A stretch of 64,000 nt of DNA from Pezicula radicicola (Eukaryota; Ascomycota; Leotiomycetes; Helotiales; Dermateaceae). Positions 11,820-22,834 of the stretch are shown piece after piece. The notes beneath the pieces are model-generated. The model saw nothing but the letters and a program-made list of their open reading frames with translations, did no database searches and was not told the origin of the DNA. The stretch is from the NCBI GenBank assembly GCA_003008705.1, contig PDUO01000003.1, positions 249,891-313,890 on the forward strand. Direction: 5' to 3'. Position 1 is the stretch's first letter. Every line of letters starts with the position of its first letter. A program made the position numbers and the translations under genes.

Positions 11820-13331
11820 ATGGAAGACACTCGGGAGGACTTTGACAACCTGGTATGGGATAAGAATGATGAGGAATGGGAAAAGGTGCAGCTAGAGATG
11901 CGACAAAGATCCGCTATCCGTCTTGTGGAGACATTAGCAACTGAAAAGTTTGACTGTCCTTCAACCTGGATCACTCCAATGAATATTGGCGGGTACAACA
12001 TTGTATACAGATTACGTGTCAAAGGCTTCTCCTCCGATGTCGTAGTTCGAAGACCAATTCCCTGCTATGCCCAATTCCCTGAGGAGAAGACCTTGATCGA
12101 GGTTGCAACTGCCCGCTACATCGAGAAGCAAACCCAAATCCCAATTGCCCCAGTACTCTTTCACGGCAAGACTTCCGAGCTGGGATACTATCTCATCATC
12201 AAGTATATTGAACATCAACACTCCATGTCGACAGCCCTCAACGCCACTAACGACAATACCGACAAACCCTTCGTTTTAGATCCTAATATCTCCGATGATT
12301 TCCTCGAAGACCTTTACAAAAAGGTGGCAAGCTGCTTGCTAGAGCTTTCGCAGCATACATTTCTTCGCATTGGGTCCTTGGTCGAGTCTGGCGAAGGTTC
12401 CTACTCCGTGGCAGCACGCCCAATCACCCGTGACATGAACGATATGCTTCAACTAGCAGGTATTCCACGCTCAATACTCCCCCCAAGAGAGAAAACGTAT
12501 GGGACAACAGACGAATACTACACCGAGCTCGCAGATCTGCACCTAGCTCAGCTTGTCTTTCAGCATAACGACCTTGTCACCTCAGCAGATGATTGCAGAA
12601 ACAAATACGTCGCTCGCCAAATCTTCCGCAGGCTTGCAAGGGAGGGAAAAATCTCAACCTTTGGATTCAAAGAGGACAATTGGTCAGTACAATCTAAGAC
12701 CATGAGCACAATTTCATCACCTGCTCCTCCTAATGCAGGCTCTTTTCGACTGTATTGCGACGATCTACGAGCTGGCAATGTTCTTCTTGACGATTCTAAT
12801 AATATCGCCGCTATTATTGACTGGGAGTTCACGTATGCTGCCCCTAGTCAATTCTCCCTTGATCCACCATGGTGGTTGGTCCTCGACGCGCCTGATATGT
12901 GGGACGCTGGCATCGAGGATTGGGTTAAATTCTACGAACCACGCATGAAAATTTGGTTGTCAGCTATGCAGAAGGCTGAGGAGGCCACCGCAGAATCTAA
13001 AGAGAGATGTATAGAAGTTCCATTATCGACGTATATGCGAGAGAGCTGGGAAACAGGCAGGTTCTGGCTAAGTTATGCGGCGAGGAAGAGTTGGGCATTT
13101 GATGCTCTCTATTGGAAGTACTTGGACGAAAGGTTCTTTGGAATTAGACGGAATGGAGTCCCTAGGGATGAGTTGTGGAAAACAAGACTCCATCTTCTGA
13201 GCGAGGCTGAGAAAATCGGTATGGAACACTTTGTGGAATGGAAGATAAAGGAAACGAAGGAGCGTAAATTGGTTGAGTGGGATCTGGAGGATGCAAAAAG
13301 GCGTTTGGCTGAGGTTCTCCTATTTGACTGA
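11820..13331 (+). CDS. Aminoglycoside-phosphotransferase-like (APH/choline kinase fold) protein
   Basis: A single uninterrupted frame of 503 residues from an ATG. The fold is recognised by the catalytic loop LYCDDLRAGNVLLDD (about 313-327) and the metal-binding IIDWEFTY (about 332-339). The usual HxD histidine is Cys; I recall this as common in this fungal subfamily, so it need not mean inactivity. A nucleotide-lobe glycine segment, MNIGGYNIVYRLRV, lies near residue 55. The C-terminal 100 residues are charged and helical. Fungal members are numerous and mostly of unknown substrate; an antibiotic-resistance role should not be assumed. The gene borders a RIP-like wasteland downstream. Confidence 0.82.
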   Translation: MEDTREDFDNLVWDKNDEEWEKVQLEMRQRSAIRLVETLATEKFDCPSTWITPMNIGGYNIVYRLRVKGFSSDVVVRRPIPCYAQFPEEKTLIEVATARYIEKQTQIPIAPVLFHGKTSELGYYLIIKYIEHQHSMSTALNATNDNTDKPFVLDPNISDDFLEDLYKKVASCLLELSQHTFLRIGSLVESGEGSYSVAARPITRDMNDMLQLAGIPRSILPPREKTYGTTDEYYTELADLHLAQLVFQHNDLVTSADDCRNKYVARQIFRRLAREGKISTFGFKEDNWSVQSKTMSTISSPAPPNAGSFRLYCDDLRAGNVLLDDSNNIAAIIDWEFTYAAPSQFSLDPPWWLVLDAPDMWDAGIEDWVKFYEPRMKIWLSAMQKAEEATAESKERCIEVPLSTYMRESWETGRFWLSYAARKSWAFDALYWKYLDERFFGIRRNGVPRDELWKTRLHLLSEAEKIGMEHFVEWKIKETKERKLVEWDLEDAKRRLAEVLLFD

Positions 13332-14966
13332 GCTAAGTATAAAGAATGAGATTCATATTAGACGAAATGAAAGAACGGTCTCTGTTGTTCTCTACTCTAC
13401 TGATGATTACAAGCTGTGGTCGTTATGTTCCCGATATTCTTTTGCTACTTGGAAAGACAATTTTTCTAGCTTGGAAAAGTGCTATAGTAGTCTAAAGATT
13501 TTATTTATCTCCCTCTCCTTTATTACTTGATTATCGTTGGTACGTTTCTTGAGAACATGGCAGAGGGATTTGAGAGTATCTTTTACTGGGATTTAGATCA
13601 CGCGCGCTATGATCCTGCGGAGGACTGCGAGAGCGGAAGTAAGTAGTGGATTGTTATTTACAGAATCGGACTTAAGATGTGTTGATAGCGGTGATGGAGA
13701 GGGAGAGGGAGCTTTCGAAGATAGGTATAATAGGGTAGTAATAGCCTTTGACAAGGACGATATCATTGTTAAATAAGGATGATACTTAACGTTATAAGTA
13801 ATCAATCTTAGCTTATACTTTCCTATACAATAAGTCGTAACCTCGAGATCTATAATTTAAGGATTTGAAAGTAAAGGTAGGGTAGGGTAATAAAAGTGGG
13901 AAATGTAGAGGTTTAATATCTCTACTACTCTTATTACTCTTGCCTTTTATAAAGTTCTAGCTATTTATTAAATAGTCGCTGCCTATGGAATATATACGGG
14001 ATTTTAATTTAAGAGAGAATAACCTACTTAAAAGAGTCTACCTATTTAGGAACGCCTATTTAAGAATAGCTTGCTTAGACTAACTGGCCTTAATCCCTAC
14101 CTAAATGGCTGGCTTACTTAATACTTAAGCCTTAATAGGGTAGAATCGAGCGTTGTGATATTTCAGATCTAATAGAGGTACTAAAGCCGATAAAGACTAA
14201 ATAGGAGAGAACCTATGTTATTGTACAGTACTTGAATATACAGTAGTACGAAACAGACATTCTTCAAATGATTAAACTACATGGACAGAACTACTAGGTT
14301 TTTAAACCGTGCCTCGCTTAAATGGGAGATATCTCCTAGTACTAACTAATCGGTGACAATACAGCTTATGGAGTAGATGCAGGGTATAAATTTATCCTAC
14401 TATCCCTCCCCCTAAATAGAGGTTATTTAGTAGGCTCCGTGGGTTAGCTATAAAGTGTATAGTTGAAAGCCCCTAAGAAGTCCCTATCTACTAGACTTTA
14501 TCTTATTATATAAGCTAAAATTTAATTTATTATAATTTCTAAGGGTACCTAAGAGGTCTAGTAAAGGCCTAATAGGTTATAAGTGTACTTATTCCTATTT
14601 ATTAAATACTCTAGATAGCTCGCCCTATCTACCTACTAAATAACATCTATTTAGAAGATAGAGGGGACACCTAGTATCTAATAGACTTATTAGAGTAACC
14701 TTATTAGGAACTATATAAGTAAATAAGATATATACTAAATAGAGATTTTTATTAAAATATAAAATACTCCTAAAGCAACTAGACGCTCTTAGGTACCCTT
14801 ATAAAATCATAAATTTATCTACAAGTACTTCTTAGCTATAAGATATTTCGTTAATTCCGTCATTAATCTATCTTTCGAATAACCCGCTCCATCGCTAAAA
14901 TGCCCAAAATTCCATCCGTCTATCAATCTCTCATCTTACACAAAACACAAGTCAAATCTCAAAAGC
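13332..14966. repeat. AT-rich, stop-dense interval, probable RIP-degraded repeat
   Basis: Especially from about 13780 to 14880 the sequence is packed with TA, CTA and TAG on both strands, has almost no CpG, and carries no frame of useful length. This is the texture left when repeat-induced point mutation turns CpA into TpA in a transposon copy. No transposase or reverse-transcriptase motif survives that I can read. Boundaries are approximate. The flanking genes look intact. Confidence 0.6.
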
Positions 14967-17086
14967 TCAACAAAGCGTCCTATAAAGAATCTTCCACCTA
15001 GGCCACGTCTCCCTCTCGCGCTTCAAATTATCCCTCAACCATTGCGTATCACCCTCAAAATCGTTCCGTCCAGATTTCAAATCGATATCCTTGATCCTGA
15101 CAAATTTTGTTCTGTACGTGATCTTGTAGAAACCTATATATGATTAAGATGTTAGTAAAGAGATTTCCGTCTGCAGACCACAACGTATTTGGAAGTGACC
15201 TGGATATTTCTTACCATAACAGACCAATAACACTGGAAAGGCAAGATATGCCTCAAAGAAATCCGTAGCTATCTCTCTAGAACTCTCACCAGAGCTTCCA
15301 ACAGGCGAGATACCAACCCAGAATTGAGCAGCGAGGACAAGGGCGAGAAAAATGGTCCCAATCCAGGACCCGATAACGCCGATAGGAGAACGGTAGATGA
15401 GGTCAGAGAGCAGGTTCCCCTGCTGGACCCAAGCCGCTCTGAATCGTATATGTGCGTAGCAAATAGAGAGCCAGGTGAAGATGGCCGAGAGGCCTGATAT
15501 AGCAACCATCCATGTAAACGCCGGACCGCTTACGGTAGTCAATTTCAAATACGCAAGCAGACCAATAAGGGAAGCGATGCCAATAGAGACTAGGGGCCGT
15601 CCTTTGCGATCAATATAAGCAAGAATTCTGGGGGCTTGTCCTTGTTCAGCGAGGGCAGCAAGGGTGCGTGAGGCACCAAACATGGAGGAATTGGCCACCG
15701 AGAGAACAGCGATCATTACGACGGCATTCATAACTGAGTCGAGGCCAGAAATCCCAGCATCTTTGATGGCGATGATGAAAGGAGATGCTTTAGCGTCGAC
15801 AGAGCTAGTGGTGATGAGGTCAGGGCTGGTATAAGGAACGAGGAGACCCATGATGCCGATTGAGACGACGTAAAACTAGGTTAAGGTGTTAGCCTCGGTA
15901 CATTCTGCTTTCCTGGGCTATAGTATGGTATTGACGAGCACCTACCAACACAATTCTCCAGAAGACTTGCTTGATGGCCGTGGGGAGGGATTTGCTCGGA
16001 TTGTGCGTCTCCGCAGCGGCAAGACCAACTAACTCTGTCCCCGAGAAGGAGAATGCCGCGGTAACGAGACCGCTGGCAAAGCCTTTGAAACCGTTATGGA
16101 AGGCTCCAGGATTAGCCCAGTATTTAGCCTAGAAAACTAAAGTCAGCAAGGGTGCTAACATATCGAGAACTGCTGCGGCTATTCTTAAGACGTACTCCAA
16201 TATAGCCACTGTCCTGAGTACCACCGCAGTTAATTATTGCACCAAGAAGACTAAATCTTGTCAGCACTTTCAATAGTGCAACAACTTCGATATACATACA
16301 TGAATCCAATAACTGCAATGACTTTTAGAATTGAGAAGACGTATTCGGCCTCCCCAAAGGTCTTAACGCTGCAGAAATTGATGGCCAAAATAACCACTAA
16401 GAATAATGTAATGCTAACCCATTCCGGAATGGGGGAGTTCCAGAATTGGAGAGTTATCGATGCCGCCATGATCTCCAAAGGGAGAGTGACCAGCCATTGC
16501 AGCGCATAGCTAGAAAATCATTAGAAAGTGGTAGACTCTTTTATCATTGCATAACCTACTTCCAGCCTATTGCAAACCCCCAAGCAGGGTCAATAAATCG
16601 AGTCGAAAATGCAGAAAAGGATCCAGCCACCGGGAAAGCCACGGCCATTTCGCCAAGGGCGTGAAGCGTGCAGAACAAAACGCACCCAAACAGGATGAAG
16701 GCAAACAAAACCGATGCTGGCCCTCCCACTGCTAATGCACCACCGGAGCCGATGAACAATCCAGTGCCTTAATTGTTAGATTTAAAGAACGACTTCTGTA
16801 AGCTTTTGTTGCACAACTAACCGATTGACCCTCCAAGTGCTATCATCTGCAAATGCCGTCCTTTCAGTCTCCTAACCAGAGGAGAGGCTGCTGTGTTTGC
16901 GGCCGCAGCTCTGCCGTCAAATGCTTTTCCATGGATACCGAGCTTGATAGCTTCTTCAGCATAGGAATCCGAATGACGCTTGAATCCATCGAGCGCTCTC
17001 GCCGGGAGGCTTCTGGCTGTTTTCGGGCGTGTGATGAGTGGTGTTACTGTCGAAGTTGACGCCGAGTAAGGCTTTGGGGAATCCAT
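14967..17086 (-). CDS. Amino-acid permease (fungal YAT/APC family)
   Basis: Twelve-helix plasma-membrane permease importing amino acids with protons. Seven exons on the minus strand (17086-16822, 16767-16560, 16509-16300, 16250-16196, 16128-15946, 15875-15215, 15133-14967) rebuild 582 residues with every junction in frame. Family marks: the first helix reads [16 protein letters not shown] across an intron. [31 protein letters not shown] and [13 protein letters not shown] follow. The substrate-region stretch [15 protein letters not shown] comes next, and the C-terminal juncture reads [14 protein letters not shown]. The cytosolic N-terminus (about 85 residues) is basic. Specificity (general or narrow, such as Gap1- or Dip5-like) cannot be told. 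Very short introns and one 55-nt exon are notable but all use GT-AG ends. Confidence 0.9.
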
Positions 17087-19270
17087 AATACCGATCGTCT
17101 TCTACATGAGCCTCTCAGGGTGTTTGACTTTGATCAGCGCGCTAGGTTGTTTGCTGTAGCAAAAAGTCAAGTCGTCGGGGTTCGATATATCCTAAAGAAC
17201 GGACCCAAGAATGATCTGATGGAGAAAATTGGAGAGACGAGCCGCACGTCACTTAAAATTAGATGCACGGCGGGGGGCTTAGAATGCCAAGGTATTCTGA
17301 AGTCGCCAACCTCGCAGAAGATCTTTTCAACTGTTTGGAGGGCCACAGCTGGTACATATGCGCCACCGTCGCCCACGTGGAATTAAACAGGTAAGATAGC
17401 CGAGACGATGGAGGGCAGGAGGAGATTGACGGTACTGTAAGAAATCGTACGATGATGCAGAGTAACTAAGGGCTGACGAAGATTATCCCGTAGCGTGCAG
17501 GAAAGGGGAAAAGAGAGCTTCTTCGACTGATGAAGAGACGGAAATCATCCAGAGTGATGAGAATATGTTGGACCTGTCGGACCTGTCGGACATTCAATTC
17601 ACTACTGTACATACTCGTACAGGGACCCCCGTTCTTGTAAGTTACCCCGATTGGCGAATCATGCCGAACATCCAACCATGCAATAGCGGAGGTGAAGAAC
17701 GCCATGGCTTGGAAAAAGGCTGTGCAAGTTCAGTGGCACACGAGAGCTGTGAGCTGCTTCTTAGAGCCTCTCCCCCATAGGGTCTCTGATAAGGCCCACG
17801 GCGCTCATGGGGTGAAGAGTGAATGGGGTCGTGTGTCCATTGCATTTCGTTATCAGCCAGGCGAGCAGCAACCATCGGCCGCGATAGTTTCCCGATCGTT
17901 ATTATTGATCGCCATGCAGGCAATAATTTGCGAATGGTGAGAGAAACGCCTGGATTTAAATAGCAGTCTGCGAAATACACATGTGACTCGGCAGAAGGGT
18001 GTTTCTGTGGTGGTATCGAGTACCTGCGTCTACCACTCACAAGGCAAAAAGGCTAGAAAGACAGCTGAGAGGTTCGAGAAGAGATGTGACGGAAACAGCC
18101 TTCTGGACAAATGGCATGTGCGTCGAGCGACGTGGGGAAGGCTCTGAGTCTGCAATAGGTAGGTGGGTTGTTGATCCTGTGAGGTTGGCATGTCTTAGAC
18201 CGTGTTAAACCCCTGATGAAGCGGCAATCTAGGCCTAGAGAGAATATCCAGGTACGTCTCGCGCATGACGATATGATTGTTACCAACATCTGGTACCGAG
18301 TCGCCACTGTAACGACTTGTTCTCCTCAAATACAACAGTTACAGCCACACAGACCGCAGAACGTCTGAAGAGTGAAGTTTACGGAGTCGGGGAGGAGAAA
18401 GAAGCTTTTGATCTGCAGAATCCAACTCTCATTCACAGGCTTTCGACCTGCACTTGATCCAATAGGGGCTGGGAGACCGTTGCTAGAATCTGTCAAACGC
18501 TGGAAATGCGAGCTAAACGTCTCGGTTGTCTCGTCCGGGCGGCTCGGTCTTTCTCTCTCTCTTCAACCTCCTTTCAACGTTACAATAGTCATAACCTGTG
18601 GTCACAACTCACCCTCCTCAACCACTGCCATGACCGCAAAGATAATTCCGTAACGTACAGAACTATGCCTTAATGCCGCCATTGTTCTTATCGCATCTAA
18701 TACGACCAATCCAATACTGAGACCTCGTTCTCATTGAATTGACATGATGGATTTACTAATCTGATGTTTGGTGACACGGGTCGGCGCGCAACTCGGCCAT
18801 TCAGCCCTCCTCTAAGCATCTCGTTTGTGCCAAGCCCAGTCGAGAATTACTACTACTGTACCTGGAACTCACTTCTAGGCCTCACAAGGCGATGGCGAAT
18901 GGGAGAATTAGACAGGGCCCTAGGATATCCCTTCCTCATGTTAGCCTGTTAGTACATGTGCAACTTGACTGGGTAGTCGGTAAATGGTAAATCTCTCTAA
19001 TGTCTTCTCTATTCTCACTCTTCCACACCTGATGTCTTCCTTATTCTCTTACTTGTCAACATCCAATGCTTCAGCCAGCCGCAATTTAACTGTTTCATTC
19101 TTTTTTCAAGGCCTCTCAAGAAACCAAGATCCATCAGTGATGAGAACTTTGCAATAAGGTCATGAGGTCAAGACGACACTTTTGTACACTTTCTACATAG
19201 AAGGATCCACCATATCCAGGTTTCACAGCCAACTTCCCACTTCCATCTATCAATTCTTCGGCTCCAGGAA
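17087..19270. other. intergenic, 2.2 kb between divergent genes
   Basis: Shared upstream region of the permease (minus) and the rhodopsin-like gene (plus). A direct repeat GACCTGTCG occurs twice at 17571-17588. Frames of up to 132 codons occur but show no family motif or splice logic. No RNA gene recognised. Confidence 0.55.
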
Positions 19271-20575
19271 ATGGACATCATTAGGCGCTTCATAACAGAA
19301 GCACCCGACCCACGAACCGCTCGCGAGAACAAGCCAACTCTTCTCGTAAGTTGGTGGTGTACCGTATATGCCATCACAATCATCCTCCTCCGTGTCTGTG
19401 GCCGCTATATCAGAACTGAAAAGCTCTTCCGCGACGATGGCATCATGTTGTTGGCCCTGCTGCCGCTCTTGATGCGTATGGCATTTGTACATGTCATCCT
19501 CATCTATGGAACCAATAATACGCTCATCACTGATTTGACGGACGAAGAAATCAGACACCGAGAAGTTGGGAGCAGGCTGGTCCTAGCTTCAAGGATTATG
19601 TATGCTGCATAGTAAGTCTCTCGTTTCTCTCTGCAAACAAGGCAGGAATGAAAGTGAAAGCATATACTTACGAAAGGCCAGCCTCTGGGCAATCAAATAT
19701 TCCGTGTCTTGTTTCCTCAAAACTCTCACCGGCCAAGTATGGCAACGCTCACACGGAAAGGTCCTGCGCTACGTCCATATTTTCCTAGCACTCACGTTCG
19801 TTGGCACGGTAGTCAGTGACCTCGCTGAATGCCAACCTTTCCCGCACTACTGGCAAGTTGTGCCGGATCCAGGACCGCAATGTCGTCAAGCGTATGGACA
19901 ATTCCTTACTATGACCATTGCGAATATATTCACCAATATTGTGCTGGTCGTCTTTCCAATTCCGATGATTGTCAAGTCAAGCCTTCCCGGCTCTGGGTAA
20001 GCTGCATCTTGCTCTTCTGATATACATCCTATCAAGCTGTGAGCCATTCTAACAAAGTATGCAGGAAATACTCCATCATCTTCCGGCTCTGTATACCGCT
20101 AGTAGGTGTTTTCTTCACCATTGGTCAAATTAGCACCATTCTCTCGCATGCCGGCTCTCAACAACTACGCTCGCTTCTCGCCAGCATCGACATTCTGCTC
20201 GCAACAGCAACATCCAATGCCATCGTCCTTTTATCCCTCCTCCAAGACAGAGGCTACAAGAAAACCAAGTACAAGCACGATGCTGGTTTAGATCTCCAAA
20301 AGATCAAGTCCCATAATCAGAGAGGTATTGGGAAAGCAGCCAGGAATCGATGGGGAAGTGATGAGGATTTGATGCGGAGTACGAGTGATGATCGGAACTC
20401 GGAATTTATTATCGCTATGGAAGCAATGGGACGAGATTCGAAGAGTAACTCTTTGCAAGTACCGCCCAAGGCGAAAATGATGGAGATTAATGTTAATCAG
20501 ACGTGGGAGATTGAGGTTGAAGATGCGGATGGGAAAAGGCATGTTATTGAAGAAGTTAGAGAAATTGGGCGTTAG
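19271..20575 (+). CDS. Rhodopsin-like domain integral membrane protein
   Basis: Belongs to the large fungal family of seven-helix proteins annotated as rhodopsin-like domain or PTH11-related; roles are mostly unknown. Exons 19271-19611, 19682-19996 and 20065-20575 give 388 residues. Helices are visible around VSWWCTVYAITIILLRV, GIMLLALLPLLMRMAFVH, AAYLWAIKYSVSCFLK, VHIFLALTFVGTVVSDL, TIANIFTNIVLVVFPIPM, FRLCIPLVGVFFTIGQI and SIDILLATATSNAIVLL. The family landmarks are the GRYIRTEKLFRDDG loop after helix 2, ECQPFPHYW, and the QCRQAYGQ segment. The cytosolic tail of about 110 residues is charged. No retinal lysine is claimed. Confidence 0.82.
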
Positions 20576-21152
20576 GACCACTATGAGGTATTTTTTTGTG
20601 GCTTCTTTCTAGTTGGCAAGGTATTCTGGATGAAAGAAATTATTAATCTGAAAGGCTTCCTTCGATTGATCGTCATAGAGTGGGTGAGTGCTACAGCATT
20701 CCGCGAGGCAAGCGTAATGTTAGCGGGATCTTCTGAGCGGGGCGGAGCAGCTCCAGCGGAGATTATGGATGGCACCCCTTGGCAGTGTCTGTGAGTCTGT
20801 GAGCTGTAAGCGTCTCCAACTTCAAGACCACAATAGAGAGGCATCCCACGACATTGTCTCTTAATAATTTATTCTGGATGAAGACACAGAAGGACAATCC
20901 CTCAATTATCATACCTGTTACCTGCTTGGCATCACATGATCCAAATCGTGGTGACTCACAACAAAGGACAGAGCAAGCAGAGGAGGTAAGATGACTTGTA
21001 AGTGTGGGGTCGAGGCACTGTAAAGTTGGTTCGTCCCTGCTGTACAACTCCAACATCGAAGTCATTATTGACTCCGTCCGTACTATTGTGCCATACTAAT
21101 AAATCTACCTTACGAATACTACCTTCCTACTACAGCTTACACTGCACTCGCT
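20576..21152. other. intergenic
   Basis: About 580 bp of flanking sequence. A short palindrome GGAGCAGCTCC lies near 20744. No gene seen. Confidence 0.55.
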
Positions 21153-22329
21153 ATGGACCCCACCCCAAAGCGCCTCCGTGTTGGCATCCTGGGTGCTGGT
21201 GAGGTCGCGCAGGTCATCCATCTACCAACCCTCAAGTTGCTGTACCACCTGTACGTGTGTACTATCTACTTTAATTGCGACCCATACTGACGAAGCGAGC
21301 AGATACACAGTCGTATCTATCTGCGACATAAGTCAACAAACCGTAGACTACTTTGCAGCAAAATTCCACATCCCTCACAAAACAACCAAACACATCGAAC
21401 TAGTCAACAACCCCGATGTCGACGTGGTCTTTATATTAAGCGCAGACGAGTTCCACGAATCCCATTGCATCGATGCACTACAAGCCGGCAAGTTGGTCTT
21501 CATCGAGAAGCCCATCTCCTTGTCCATTCCATCCACAGAACGCATAATAGCTGCAGAGAAAGCTGCAGGTGGGAATAAGATTTTTGTGGGATACATGAGG
21601 CGATATGCCCCTTCGTTTACTTCAGCGTTCATGAGAGAGGTCGCATCTATTCCTCGGATTATGTATGCTAGGTCGAGGGACATTATTGGTCCAAATTCAC
21701 ATTTTGTTAACCAGTCTGGAACCTCGCCTCTCAAGTTTATGGATTTCCCTCCGGACTCCAACAATGCACGGGCTACCAATCTTGCGAAGTTGATTGAAGA
21801 GGCTTTCCCTGGCCAGAAGACAACGCCCAAAGATACGCAGTACTGCCGATTCCTTGGGAGCTTGGGTTCTCACGACCTGTCGTTGATGAGAGAAGTTCTC
21901 GGGTTTCCAGAATCCGTTGCAGGCGTCTCAGCCAACGTGCCCTTCTACTCAGCGATCTTTAACTACAAGAACAAGACCGGAGAGCCGTTCGCTGTTACAT
22001 ACGAAAGCGGTCTCGATTCTGTTCCTCGATTTGACGCACATTTGACTGCCTATGGAGAGAAGAAAACAGTCAGCATTCAGTACGATACGCCATATATCAA
22101 GGGTCTGCCTATCGTGGTCAAGGTCACTGAGTTGGATGATGCTGGCGAGGCTACTACGCGCAAGATCTTGTCGTCCTATGAGGACGCTTATACCGTTGAG
22201 CTGAAGGAGCTCTGGGCATGCTTTGTGATGGGCGAGGATATCAAGACGAGCGCCGAGGATGCTTTGAATGATCTGAAGCTTTTCGATCTTATGTATAAGC
22301 AGCGGGCGAAGCAAGACTTGGAAGGTTGA
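21153..22329 (+). CDS. Gfo/Idh/MocA-family NAD(P)-dependent oxidoreductase
   Basis: Two exons (21153-21250, 21303-22329) encode 374 residues, the usual size. The N-terminal Rossmann motif GILGAGEVAQ (residues 11-20) binds the dinucleotide, and the EKP motif (VFIEKPISLS) marks the catalytic region of the family. The C-terminal half should form the mixed-sheet substrate domain. Such enzymes act on sugars, inositols, or dimeric diols; the substrate cannot be predicted. No signal peptide, so cytosolic. A Zn2Cys6 regulator follows 505 bp downstream on the same strand, a weak hint of linked control. Confidence 0.88.
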
Positions 22330-22834
22330 AGACAGTCTTCTTTCTCCCCCTTGAACCTCGGTTTCACAACTGAGCTTGTTGTAGCAAGCAAGACTTGACC
22401 TGCTTGAGAGAACCTACGCTATCCCTCGGTAGAATTCGATACTTTTGGTAGGTTCGTGAGGATAATTTTGCAGAGACCACCGCCTCAAGTGGGCATCTCT
22501 TGGCAGCCCAGCTAGTCGACTTTGTACCTGCTGTAAAGGAACTAGCATGTGTTCCTCGATCATAAGCGAGGTCCGTTGCAAGGTTCTTCGGAGCTCAGGT
22601 AGTCCGTTGGCATAAGAAGACTCACCACCTCACATTTTCATCTCTTGTCCGCTGATGCATTATCCCACATTGTTTCTTTTCTTTACATGAAATTAAAATT
22701 TTACCTGTGCTTTCACTCGCCGTAGGAAAACTCCTAACCAAAGGAGTCTTAAGCCGAAGGAAGGCGATAAATCACGGAGTACCGGAGTGGTCCAACAGCA
22801 ACACTCGTATTTGTCATTGCTCTAAACACATACG
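22330..22834. other. intergenic
   Basis: About 500 bp upstream of the zinc-cluster gene. CGGAGTACCGGAGT (22775-22788) carries two CGG triplets, possibly an autoregulatory site, unproven. Confidence 0.4.

Noticed and set aside
12682..12739. An intron inside the APH-like gene (GTCAGT...GCAG)
   Set aside because: Removing it breaks the frame before the catalytic loop; the unspliced frame is correct.
17642..18040. 132-codon minus-strand frame
   Set aside because: Composition is arginine/proline/serine-rich without motif, and it lies in the permease upstream region; likely chance.
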